Origin: Flavobacteriales bacterium UBA7690
GTDB lineage: Bacteria; Bacteroidota; Bacteroidia; Flavobacteriales_F; PHOS-HE28
NCBI GenBank assembly: GCA_002482775.1
Contig: DLGQ01000057.1
Location: forward strand, 1-10,952
Length of the DNA: 10,952 bases
Reading direction: 5' to 3'
Shown here: positions 1-6,012 of the stretch, piece after piece
How the letters are laid out: the number at the start of each line of letters is the position of its first letter
Position numbering within the stretch: position 1 is the first letter of the stretch
The notes under the pieces: generated by a model
What the model was told of the DNA's origin: nothing
The model's input: only the letters and a program-made list of their open reading frames with translations
Database searches by the model: none
Program-made: the position numbers and the translations under genes

Positions 1-600
1 CACCAGCCGCTGCTTGCGTGCGATGAGCCCATCGATGCGCGCCGTGCGCTCGTCCAAAAAGGAGGCGATGGCGCGTTGTTCGGGGAGGGGGGGAAGGGCG
101 AATGTGGTGTTCTTGACCGTCTCGAACTCCAGACTTTCAACGGTTGCGCCTTCTTGTCGCCATAGCGGAAGGAGCTGTTCTTGTGAGCCATGTATGAAGT
201 ACGCGCAGAAGCGTACGTCCACATTGTCAGCCACAGGGATGCATCCCTTCACATCCTGATTGATCGCCATTCGGCGGCTGTTCACGCAGACCGGGATCGT
301 GTGTTGCAGAATGCCTGAACGAGTGAGCAACAGAAGGCTGTTTGCGGGCACGGTGTTGGCCGCACTCTCCGTAAGAGCATGCTCCGATATGTGGTCCTCC
401 GTGTCAGAGATCCACATCTTCTTCATGTCCTTCGCAGACACCCAAGGCAGCGTTCCTTCCCAGTATGCCTCGTTGGTAGTGCTGGGTGTGCCACCACTTT
501 GGAAGCGGAAGAGAAACCGGATCTTCTTCATCTCCCAATTCGCAGGCACCTCGCTGAGCCAAGGGATGCCGGAGGGTTTGTGTTTAAGCACTATGGTCAT
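1..600 (-). CDS. hsdS: Type I restriction-modification specificity subunit HsdS, N-terminal part (runs off left edge)
   Basis: HsdS is the DNA-recognition subunit of type I restriction-modification enzymes. It carries two target-recognition domains and bridges two HsdM subunits. The minus-strand frame is open from the ATG at 600-598 to base 1, giving 200 codons with no stop. The start has the familiar family opening: SGIPWLSEVPANWEMKKI at about residues 10-27. GGTPSTTNEAYW and LPWVSAKDM follow at about 36-59, as at the start of a first recognition domain. At about 171-198 lies the central conserved region, with LPPLPEQRAIASFLDERT and then the helix ARIDGLIARKQRLV. Only recognition domain 1 and the start of the central helix are visible, so the second domain and the stop lie to the left. 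The ATG sits 2 bases after the stop of the upstream membrane protein gene, so translational coupling is likely. Identification is firm. DNA specificity cannot be read from the sequence. Confidence 0.93.
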   Translation of the reverse strand, partial: MTIVLKHKPSGIPWLSEVPANWEMKKIRFLFRFQSGGTPSTTNEAYWEGTLPWVSAKDMKKMWISDTEDHISEHALTESAANTVPANSLLLLTRSGILQHTIPVCVNSRRMAINQDVKGCIPVADNVDVRFCAYFIHGSQEQLLPLWRQEGATVESLEFETVKNTTFALPPLPEQRAIASFLDERTARIDGLIARKQRLV

Positions 601-602
601 GC

Positions 603-1463
603 CTAAATGTCGATCGCCCTGGCCTGACCCAAAAGCGTGTTGAACCGTTCACCTAGCTTCTTCTTGATGTTCTCCATCTTTGCGATGGCATAGAAGCGTT
701 CGCGTTGCAAAGCCATGATGGAATGTATTGCCTTCGCATTCAGATCTGCCAAATCTTGCACGCGCGGGTCCAATCTGTTCTTTGCATACAGTTCCATAAG
801 CGGCTTGTGAACCTGTTCAAACAGATCAAATACATCTCCTTCTGCACTGGTGGAACCTTCCGTTATTCGTAACGCAGGCCCTATCAACGGGTCATCATTG
901 ATCGCAGCTCCAGACCTCTCGATATCCACCATCAGGCTGACCAACATTCTAAGTTGAGCATTGGCTTCTCGACGCCAGTCCTCGAACGGCGTTGTATTGG
1001 AGGCATACTCATTCGCGATTTCTTGCAGTTGATGATATCGAATGGTAACGACATCACAACCAATGAACAATTCGTTCGCCTTATTGATGGCTTCTCGTCG
1101 CGATTTGAGCTGTCGTTCCAAATGGTCTATGACCCCAAATCGGTCTAACAAGGACAACCGATCAAGTTTCAATGAGAGTATCGATGTGAACCGAGGTGTG
1201 ACCAGCTGGGGTTTCTGCAGATCCTCGATAAATTCGTCAGCAGACTCGATCTGTTTTTTCACAGGATCTTCCAACAATTCGATCTCGGTCACCAAATCCT
1301 GACAGGACTTTACATCCTTTCGTCTCTTGTCTGCTTTGGCGAACCATCTGTTCAAGAAAATACCGAGGACCAAGGTGGCGATCGGTAGAAGTGCTAGAGC
1401 GAACTTCAACCATGACGAACCCTGTTCGCCGCGCATCTCATCGATGAAGTAGAACTCGAACAT
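603..1463 (-). CDS. Membrane-anchored coiled-coil protein of unknown function inside the hsd locus
   Basis: A 286-residue protein that I do not recognise. It has one clear hydrophobic segment near the N-terminus (about residues 19-39, SWLKFALALLPIATLVLGIF). A basic stretch (AKADKRRKD) follows, which by the positive-inside rule puts the large C-terminal part in the cytoplasm. The rest is highly charged and looks mainly helical, with probable coiled coil at about 50-85, 95-150 and 240-275. No enzyme motif is visible. It lies between hsdM (5-base gap) and hsdS (2-base gap), so it is probably co-transcribed and may serve the restriction system. Its DNA is more AT-rich than hsdM: one 60-base line sampled by eye (1021-1080) is 42% GC, against 62% for 2641-2700. 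This suggests a separately acquired cargo gene. The ATG at 1463 is the natural start because it directly follows the hsdM stop. Confidence 0.8.
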   Translation of the reverse strand: MFEFYFIDEMRGEQGSSWLKFALALLPIATLVLGIFLNRWFAKADKRRKDVKSCQDLVTEIELLEDPVKKQIESADEFIEDLQKPQLVTPRFTSILSLKLDRLSLLDRFGVIDHLERQLKSRREAINKANELFIGCDVVTIRYHQLQEIANEYASNTTPFEDWRREANAQLRMLVSLMVDIERSGAAINDDPLIGPALRITEGSTSAEGDVFDLFEQVHKPLMELYAKNRLDPRVQDLADLNAKAIHSIMALQRERFYAIAKMENIKKKLGERFNTLLGQARAIDI

Positions 1464-1468
1464 GCTCG

Positions 1469-3553
1469 TTAGCTAACGGTAATGTCCTTCAGCATTCCCA
1501 AGATCTCTCCCTCCAATCCAGCTATCTCGCGTTCTATCACCTCCAGCGCGCGCGGCGGGGTGTACACATAGAACTCGCGCGTCAGCGGCACCTCGTAGCC
1601 CACCTTGGTCTTCGTGGTGTCCACCCAGGCATCGGGCACATGTGGCAGCACTTCGCGTTGCACGTAGGCTTCAATGGTCTCGCTCAGCGGCACGCTCTCG
1701 GTATCGCGCAGGTCGGTATCGGGTTCGGGCTTGCCCTTTGCATCGAGGCAGACCTTGGCCTTGGGGTCGCGTTCGCTCAGGGCGATCAGGATGGTCTTGG
1801 TCTCGGCGGCATCCAGGCTAAGGCCACCGGCCTTGGCTGCTTTCTTCAGGTCGGTGAGGAACACCGTGCGGTCCATGTACAGCTTCTCCGCAGGCAATTG
1901 GGCCAATAGGCTCTTGATGGCCTCCTGCCGTTTGCGTCCGGCTTCGATCTCCTTCAGGCGCTCCACCTCGTTCTTCACCTTCTTGCTACTCGCCAAATTG
2001 GCAAAGGCTTTCACCTCATCGAGCCGCGCAACGCGTTCGGGGCTGGCTTGGAAGTTCAGCTTCAGCGGCCGCTCCACGGTGATCTTGCGGTAGCCAAAGT
2101 GCGCGTTGGGGAACACCTTGCTGAACACCCGGTCATCTGGTTTGCCATCCACGGTGAAGGGTTGGCTGGCACCATCGCGGCATTCACCATAGAGCTTGGT
2201 GATGGTGGCGATCTGGTCCGGCGTGTTCTCGGTGCCGTCGCCGATGCGGTTGCGTTTGTTGCCGAGGCTCTTGCGCATCTTCACGAAGAAGCCCCGTGCA
2301 TCCAGCAGTTGCACCTTGCCCTTGCGTTTGTTGGTCTTGCGGTTGGTGAGCACCCAGATGTAGGTGCTGATGCCGGTGTTGTAGAAGAGCTGGTCGGGCA
2401 AGGCCACGATGCCTTCCAGCCAATCGTTCTCGATGATCCAGCGGCGGATCTCGCTTTCGCCACTGCCTGCATCGCCAGTGAAGAGTGGGCTGCCATTGAA
2501 CACGATGGCAATGCGGCTGCCGCCTGCTTCCACAGGCCGCATCTTGCTCAGCATGTGTTGCAGGAAGAGGAAGGCCCCATCGTTGATGCGCGGTAGCCCC
2601 GCACCGAAACGACCGTTGAAGCCTTGCTTGGTGTGCTCTTCTTCCACGGCCTTCAGCTGCTGCTTCCATTCCACACCGAAGGGCGGGTTGGCCAGCATGT
2701 AGTCGAACTGCTTACCGGCGTGCCCATCATCCTTCAGGGTATCACCGAGAATGATGTTGTCGGCATTCTCGCCCTTGATGAGCATGTCGCTCTTGCACAC
2801 CGCCCATGACTCGTCGTTGAAGTCCTGCCCGAAGAGGTGGGGGCTGGCCTTGCTGTTCAAGCTGCGCAGGTAGTGTTCGGCCGTACTGAGCATACCCCCG
2901 GTACCGCAGGTGGGGTCGTAGATGGTCTTCACCACGTTGCTCTTGGCCAGGTCGGTCTCGTCGCTCAGCAGCAGGTTCACCATCAGCTGGATCACCTCAC
3001 GCGGCGTGAAATGGTCCCCGGCCTCCTCGTTGCTCTGTTCCGCACCGATGCGGATCAGCTCCTCGAACACATAGCCCATCTGCACATTGTCCACCTTCTC
3101 CGGCCGCAGGTCCAGCGCATCGCCGTTGAAGGCCTTGATCACCGCGTAGAGCAGTTCCTTATCGGCCATGTAGGCGATCTGCTCGCCGAACTTGAAGCGT
3201 TCGAAGATCTTCCGCACGTTCTCGCTGTACCCACTGATGTAGCTGTTGAGGTGCTGCGCGAGGTGGTTGGGGTCGTCGAGCAGTTTCTTGAAGTCGAGCG
3301 CGCTGGTGTTGTAGAACTTCACCTTGCTCACGTTGGTGAGCAGGCTGTACTGCACCGTCTCGCTCTTGCCCTGCACCTTCTTGAACTCGGCAAGCACTTG
3401 TTCCTTGGTGGGCGCCAAGATGCTATCGAAGCGCTTGAGCACGGTCAGCGGCAGGATCACCTTGCGGTACTCGTTGCGCTTGTATGGTCCGCGGAGCAGG
3501 TTGCAAATGCTCCAGATGAAATTGGCGAGCTGTTGGTGGGTGTCGGTTGACAT
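1469..3553 (-). CDS. hsdM: Type I restriction-modification DNA methyltransferase subunit HsdM
   Basis: A 694-residue adenine-N6 DNA methyltransferase. With HsdS it forms the modification enzyme that protects host DNA, and with HsdR the restriction complex. The N-terminal helical domain begins at the start (ANFIWSICNLLRGPYKRNEY, residues 10-29, with VILPLTVLKRFD just after). DHFTPREVIQLM is at 180-191. The S-adenosylmethionine-binding motif I, DPTCGTGGM, is at 213-221. The catalytic motif IV, NPPFG, is at 289-293. The C-terminal part contains the usual HsdM ending, with ETIEAYVQREVLPHVPDAW and YVYTPPRALEVIE. The protein is longer than the roughly 530-residue E. coli subunit because of a charged helical stretch (about 590-690) that many bacterial HsdM proteins share. 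I chose the ATG at 3553 because family homology starts there; an in-frame extension to 3766 gives unrelated sequence. All key residues are intact, so it should be active. Confidence 0.95.
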   Translation of the reverse strand: MSTDTHQQLANFIWSICNLLRGPYKRNEYRKVILPLTVLKRFDSILAPTKEQVLAEFKKVQGKSETVQYSLLTNVSKVKFYNTSALDFKKLLDDPNHLAQHLNSYISGYSENVRKIFERFKFGEQIAYMADKELLYAVIKAFNGDALDLRPEKVDNVQMGYVFEELIRIGAEQSNEEAGDHFTPREVIQLMVNLLLSDETDLAKSNVVKTIYDPTCGTGGMLSTAEHYLRSLNSKASPHLFGQDFNDESWAVCKSDMLIKGENADNIILGDTLKDDGHAGKQFDYMLANPPFGVEWKQQLKAVEEEHTKQGFNGRFGAGLPRINDGAFLFLQHMLSKMRPVEAGGSRIAIVFNGSPLFTGDAGSGESEIRRWIIENDWLEGIVALPDQLFYNTGISTYIWVLTNRKTNKRKGKVQLLDARGFFVKMRKSLGNKRNRIGDGTENTPDQIATITKLYGECRDGASQPFTVDGKPDDRVFSKVFPNAHFGYRKITVERPLKLNFQASPERVARLDEVKAFANLASSKKVKNEVERLKEIEAGRKRQEAIKSLLAQLPAEKLYMDRTVFLTDLKKAAKAGGLSLDAAETKTILIALSERDPKAKVCLDAKGKPEPDTDLRDTESVPLSETIEAYVQREVLPHVPDAWVDTTKTKVGYEVPLTREFYVYTPPRALEVIEREIAGLEGEILGMLKDITVS

Positions 3554-3709
3554 CGGGGAACAAGATATTCGGTCCGCACCCTTCGCAAGGCAACAGCAAA
3601 CTCCTCCCCCCACCACGTATTTTTCACCTTGTACCGAATTCCATAACTCCCCACCTTCGTTCAGTAACCCCGTGCGTACCTCTCCCGGCCGCGGATAACC
3701 TGCTTTGGC
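3554..3709. promoter_or_regulatory. Divergent intergenic region between hsdM and the LuxR-type regulator
   Basis: These 156 bases separate two divergent genes and should hold both promoters. On the minus strand, TATCTTGT (3567-3560) resembles the Bacteroidota -7 element TAnnTTTG. A CTTG lies 18 bases upstream of it, where the TTTG -33 element would be. If this is real, the hsdM transcript would be nearly leaderless. No convincing promoter was found for the plus-strand gene. The arrangement would allow the regulator to control the restriction locus, but no operator-like palindrome stands out. The promoter call is tentative; the divergent layout itself is plain. Confidence 0.3.
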
Positions 3710-4369
3710 ATGACCGGGAAGCGCCAGTACCGGGTGGCCGTGGTGTACCACGCCCCGGTGTACCAAGAGGGGATCGCGCTTGTGTTGGAGAAGGACGAAC
3801 GGCTGCGCATCACGGCTCGGTATGCTTCGTTGGATGCCTTGGCCTTGGCGGTGCAGAGCGGACAGGTGGAAGTGCCCGATGTGGTGCTGGTGGAACTGGC
3901 GCCGCCGTGGGAGGGGTTGTGGGGGGCGGTGATGCGGTGGCGGGAAAAGTGGCCCACCGCGAGTGTGCTGGTGGTTGGGGAGTTAACGGAGCACCTGGCC
4001 AAGGGTGTATTGGAGAGCGGGGCGCATGGGGCGGTGGCCCTTTCGGATAGTACGTTGCACTTGCAGCAAGCGGCCTACTGCGTGGCGGAAGGTGGCTTGT
4101 ACAAGAACAGTTGGATGGAGCGCCACCTGCGCGCCGGGCGCAACAGCCGGGGTATGCGCCAGCAGGCGGTGCCGAAGTTGACGCCCCAGCAGGCGGTGGT
4201 GCTGCGCCTGATGGCCCGGAGCGATAGCCCCACGTATGCGAGCATAGCGCAGGAGATGGGCATCGGCGTCCGCACGGTGGAGTGCTACCGCGACGACCTG
4301 TTCGCCAAGTTCGATGTGCATACACGCGGTGCGTTGCTGTACCGCGCACGCGAGCTGCGGTTGGTCTGA
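3710..4369 (+). CDS. NarL/LuxR-family transcriptional regulator with a degenerate receiver domain
   Basis: A 219-residue cytoplasmic DNA-binding protein. Residues 7-130 have the layout of a response-regulator receiver, including VAVVYHAPVYQEGIALVLE where functional members read VLVVDDHP..REGL. The acidic pair is replaced by Tyr13-His14. The phosphoacceptor Asp is replaced by Glu62 (VVLVELAPP). The conserved Lys near the end is missing (GAHGAVALSDS, 105-115). Residues 156-216 form a LuxR-type helix-turn-helix: LTPQQAVVLRLMA, then YASIAQEMGIGVRTVECYRD, then FDVHTRGALLYRA. The DNA-binding half looks intact. It is therefore probably a phosphorylation-independent regulator, perhaps constitutively active or controlled by a ligand or partner. 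No histidine kinase gene is adjacent. It is divergent from hsdM and upstream of the repeat array, so either could be its target; that is inference. Confidence 0.85.
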   Translation: MTGKRQYRVAVVYHAPVYQEGIALVLEKDERLRITARYASLDALALAVQSGQVEVPDVVLVELAPPWEGLWGAVMRWREKWPTASVLVVGELTEHLAKGVLESGAHGAVALSDSTLHLQQAAYCVAEGGLYKNSWMERHLRAGRNSRGMRQQAVPKLTPQQAVVLRLMARSDSPTYASIAQEMGIGVRTVECYRDDLFAKFDVHTRGALLYRARELRLV

Positions 4370-4389
4370 ACAGCCGAAAAGGCTCGTGT

Positions 4390-4410
4390 ATGACACGCCG
4401 AGACAGTAGG
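4390..4410 (-). repeat. Isolated inverted copy of the 21-bp repeat unit
   Basis: Read on the minus strand, these 21 bases match the unit of the downstream array at 19 of 21 positions, but in the opposite orientation. A degenerate forward copy follows at about 4422-4440 (TATACTGTCACACACGG). The inverted copy carries a GGCG variant that otherwise occurs only at the junction after the last array unit. It lies 20 bases after the regulator's stop codon. Confidence 0.75.
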
Positions 4411-4861
4411 ATGTCCAGAACGGTATACTGTCACACACGGAGCGGATATGGTCTGTCCGTGTTGTCCTACTGTCTTGCCGTGCCATCATACTGTCTCGCC
4501 GTGTCGTCATACTGTCTCACCGTGTCGTCATACTGTCTCGCCGTGTCATCATACTGTATCGCCGTGTTGTCATAGTGTCTCGCCGTGCCATCATACTGTC
4601 ACACCGTGCCATCATACTGTCTCGCCGTGTCGTCATACTGTCTCACCGTGTCATCATACTGTCTCTCCGTGTTGTCATAGTGTCTCGCCGTGTCATCATA
4701 CTGTCTCGCCGTGTTGTCATACTGTCTCGCCGTGTCATCATACCGTCTCACCGTGTCATCATACTGTCTCGCCGTGTCATCATACTGTCTCACCGTGTCA
4801 TCATACTGTCTCGCCGTGTCATCATACTGTCTCACCGTGTCGTCATACTGTCTCGGCGTGT
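4393..4861. repeat. 16-bp perfect inverted repeat bounding the 21-bp array
   Basis: ACACGCCGAGACAGTA at 4393-4408 is the exact reverse complement of TACTGTCTCGGCGTGT at 4846-4861. The left arm is the inverted unit copy and the right arm is the last unit plus its junction. The whole 469-base region is thus a repeat array closed by inverted arms of its own unit. No transposase and no target-site duplication were seen next to the arms. Confidence 0.8.
4457..4855 (+). repeat. Tandem array of nineteen 21-bp units
   Basis: Exactly 399 bases made of 19 head-to-tail units with no spacers and no length variation. Each unit begins CCGTG, has CATACTGTCTC in its second half, and ends in G or A. Variation is concentrated at a few sites: positions 6-8 (TCA, TCG, TTG or CCA) and position 21 (G or A). 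From 4730 to 4855 the last base alternates A/G, which suggests expansion by 42-bp dimers. Two units share a rarer CATAGTGTC form (4562 and 4667). Twenty-one bases are two helical turns of B-DNA, so every unit would present the same face. The unit contains no stop in several frames, so long spurious reading frames cross it. I see no evidence that it is translated. It may be a minisatellite, a clustered protein-binding site, or part of a structured RNA. Confidence 0.95.
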
Positions 4862-5095
4862 TGCACAGTGGTCATTTCATGCTTGCGAAGCGTTCCCGGG
4901 TGTTGTTGGGTAGCATCCGGTGTCACGTCGTACACCACAGCGGAACCCCTTGCCAGACAACGGTTACAGCCGCTATCCCCCGTTGAACAACGGGGGGGAG
5001 GTCCCCGTTGTTCGACGAGCGTTGCGGAACTCCCATGCTGGTATTGCCGAACAAAGGGTCATAACCGGGCTTCGGCCCACAAAAACCAAAAAGCA
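4862..5095 (+). promoter_or_regulatory. Structured leader upstream of the fibronectin-III gene
   Basis: This 234-base non-coding stretch holds three hairpin elements. CCCCCGTT (4977-4984) can pair with AACGGGGG (4989-4996) around a 4-base loop. GAACAACGGGG (4985-4995) can instead pair with CCCCGTTGTTC (5003-5013), and with a T-G wobble this extends to 14 pairs. The two stems share a strand, so they exclude each other, as in an attenuator or riboswitch switch. GGGC-TTCG-GCCC (5067-5078) is a perfect tetraloop hairpin 17 bases before the start codon. The A-rich stretch between it and the ATG is typical of Bacteroidota translation starts. No clear promoter was found. The structures are seen; their regulatory role is inferred. 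Confidence 0.45.
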
Positions 5096-5728
5096 ATGGG
5101 CAAGTGGTATTACATACTGAACCTGGGGTTGGCCCGGATCACCCCGAGCACCTTGTTGGTGAAAGTGCGCAACATGGTAAGCAAGTTGACCGGCAATCCA
5201 GCCTTCCCGACCCCGACACCTCCGCTGGTGGATGTGACCGCGGCGGCCGATGAGTTGGAGGCGGCGATCATCGCACACGAGGCCAACCCCGGCCCGAGTG
5301 AAGTGTTGCAACGGAGCATCGCGTTCCAGCAGATGAAGGGGTTGTACATAGACCTGGGCGGTTATGTGCAGGCGGCGAGCAACGGTGACATCGACCTGAT
5401 CAAGAGCGCAGGTGGCGTGGTACGTCGCAGTGCTTCGCCGATCGGTGAGCTGCCTGCGCCGAAGAAGGTGACGGCCGTGAGCACGCCGTTCCCGGGTCGT
5501 ATCGACATCAGCTGGGGTGGTGTACGTGGCCGTGCTATGTACGAACCGGAGATCTGCGAGGGCGACCCGAATGTGGAGGCCAACTGGAGCGTACTGTTCC
5601 TCACCACGAAGAACCGCCACAGCATCACGGGCCTGAAGAGCGACACGGTGTATTACTTCCGCGTGAAGGCCATCGGCACCGCCGGAGCGAGCGCGATGAG
5701 CGACCTGGCCGCAGCGAAAGCCGCCTGA
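5096..5728 (+). CDS. Small fibronectin type III domain protein
   Basis: A 210-residue protein in two parts. Residues 20-112 look helical, with LVKVRNMVSKLTGNPAFPTP, then DVTAAADELEAAI, then LYIDLGGYVQAASNGDIDLI. Residues 120-208 are a fibronectin-III-like beta domain, starting PAPKKVTAVSTPFPGRIDISW and ending in TVYYFRVKAIGTAGASAMSD. There is no signal peptide. I recall similar proteins annotated as fibronectin type III proteins, without known function, in many Bacteroidota genomes. I chose the ATG at 5096 because it follows an A-rich stretch and opens the protein-like sequence. The frame stays open upstream through the repeat array, but that part translates to repeat and low-complexity sequence. 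The gene stands alone, with a structured leader before it and a stem-loop after it. The fold assignment is fairly sure; the role is unknown. Confidence 0.85.
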   Translation: MGKWYYILNLGLARITPSTLLVKVRNMVSKLTGNPAFPTPTPPLVDVTAAADELEAAIIAHEANPGPSEVLQRSIAFQQMKGLYIDLGGYVQAASNGDIDLIKSAGGVVRRSASPIGELPAPKKVTAVSTPFPGRIDISWGGVRGRAMYEPEICEGDPNVEANWSVLFLTTKNRHSITGLKSDTVYYFRVKAIGTAGASAMSDLAAAKAA

Positions 5729-5740
5729 GCCTACTTCGTC

Positions 5741-5785
5741 AACGCCGCAGCCCCGGGTCCGATCGGACGCCGGGGGTGGGGCGTT
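5741..5785 (+). terminator. Long GC-rich stem-loop after the fibronectin-III gene
   Basis: Twelve bases after the stop, nested complementary arms form one extended hairpin. AACGCC (5741-5746) pairs with GGCGTT (5780-5785). CCCCGG (5751-5756) pairs with CCGGGG (5770-5775). The tip is the palindrome GTCCGATCGGAC (5757-5768). Two 4-base internal mismatch strands and a bulged G interrupt the stem. No T-run follows on either strand, so it is not a textbook rho-independent terminator. A transcript-end or 3'-stabilising structure is the likeliest use. Confidence 0.45.
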
Positions 5786-5810
5786 GAAAGGAGGTCGTTG
5801 AGAAGAGGAA

Positions 5811-5912
5811 GTTGACAGTTCGTAGTTGCCAGTTGTCCGTGAATGCAAGAACAACCCCTGAAACGAGCTCTGACAACTACGAACTGACAACTACGAACTG
5901 CGAACTGAGAGC
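5811..5912. repeat. Two oppositely oriented arrays of 7-bp repeats
   Basis: The left block (5811-5838) is four contiguous heptamers of pattern GTTNNNA: GTTGACA, GTTCGTA, GTTGCCA and GTTGTCC (last base off-pattern). The right block (5871-5912) is the reverse pattern TNNNAAC: TGACAAC, TACGAAC, TGACAAC, TACGAAC, TGCGAAC, then a decayed TGAGAGC. The blocks are 32 bases apart. Bases 5811-5828 can pair with 5874-5891 at 17 of 18 positions, giving a long stem upstream of the caspase operon. Confidence 0.8.
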
Positions 5913-6012
5913 CTTTGCGACCACGACCAGGCCGCTGGAGATATTCCTTTCCAATTTCCATGGTCGAGAACGCTAAGCCGCTATCTTGGTCTTCTCCCCT
6001 ATCACCACCACC
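5913..6012 (+). promoter_or_regulatory. Presumed promoter region of the caspase-CHASE2 operon
   Basis: TATCTTGG at 5982-5989 differs from the Bacteroidota -7 consensus TAnnTTTG at one position. TTTC at 5955-5958, 23 bases upstream, is a poor match for the -33 TTTG and is slightly far away. If used, the transcript would start near 5993, leaving about 20 bases before the ATG at 6013. No Shine-Dalgarno sequence is present; the bases before the ATG are CACCACCACC. The promoter call is weak. Confidence 0.2.

Noticed and set aside
2048..3550. Plus-strand frames opposite hsdM (for example 2048-2596 and 2837-3550)
   Set aside because: They are antisense shadows of a clear methyltransferase gene in GC-rich DNA, with His/Leu/Val-rich composition and no recognisable motif.
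3554..3766. N-terminal extension of HsdM to 3766
   Set aside because: The added 71 residues look unlike protein of this family, overlap the divergent regulator gene, and precede the usual HsdM start.
3909..3944. G-quadruplex in the regulator gene
   Set aside because: The G-runs are there, but the fourth run needs an overlong loop, and the stretch is explained by coding for the Pro-Trp-Glu-Gly part of the receiver.
4372..4384. Terminator AGCC-GAAAA-GGCT after the regulator gene
   Set aside because: The stem is only four pairs and no T-run follows, so it is too weak to call.
4599..4835. Minus-strand protein of repeated QYDDTAR-type units
   Set aside because: It lies wholly inside the 21-bp array, where several frames are open because the unit has no stop. 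It has no context of its own.
4457..4855. CRISPR array
   Set aside because: The 21-bp units abut directly with no unique spacers and no cas genes are present.
4973..5890. 305-residue minus-strand frame over the fibronectin-III gene
   Set aside because: It is antisense to a gene with a recognisable fold, crosses the stem-loop and heptamer repeats, and has an Arg/His-rich shadow composition.
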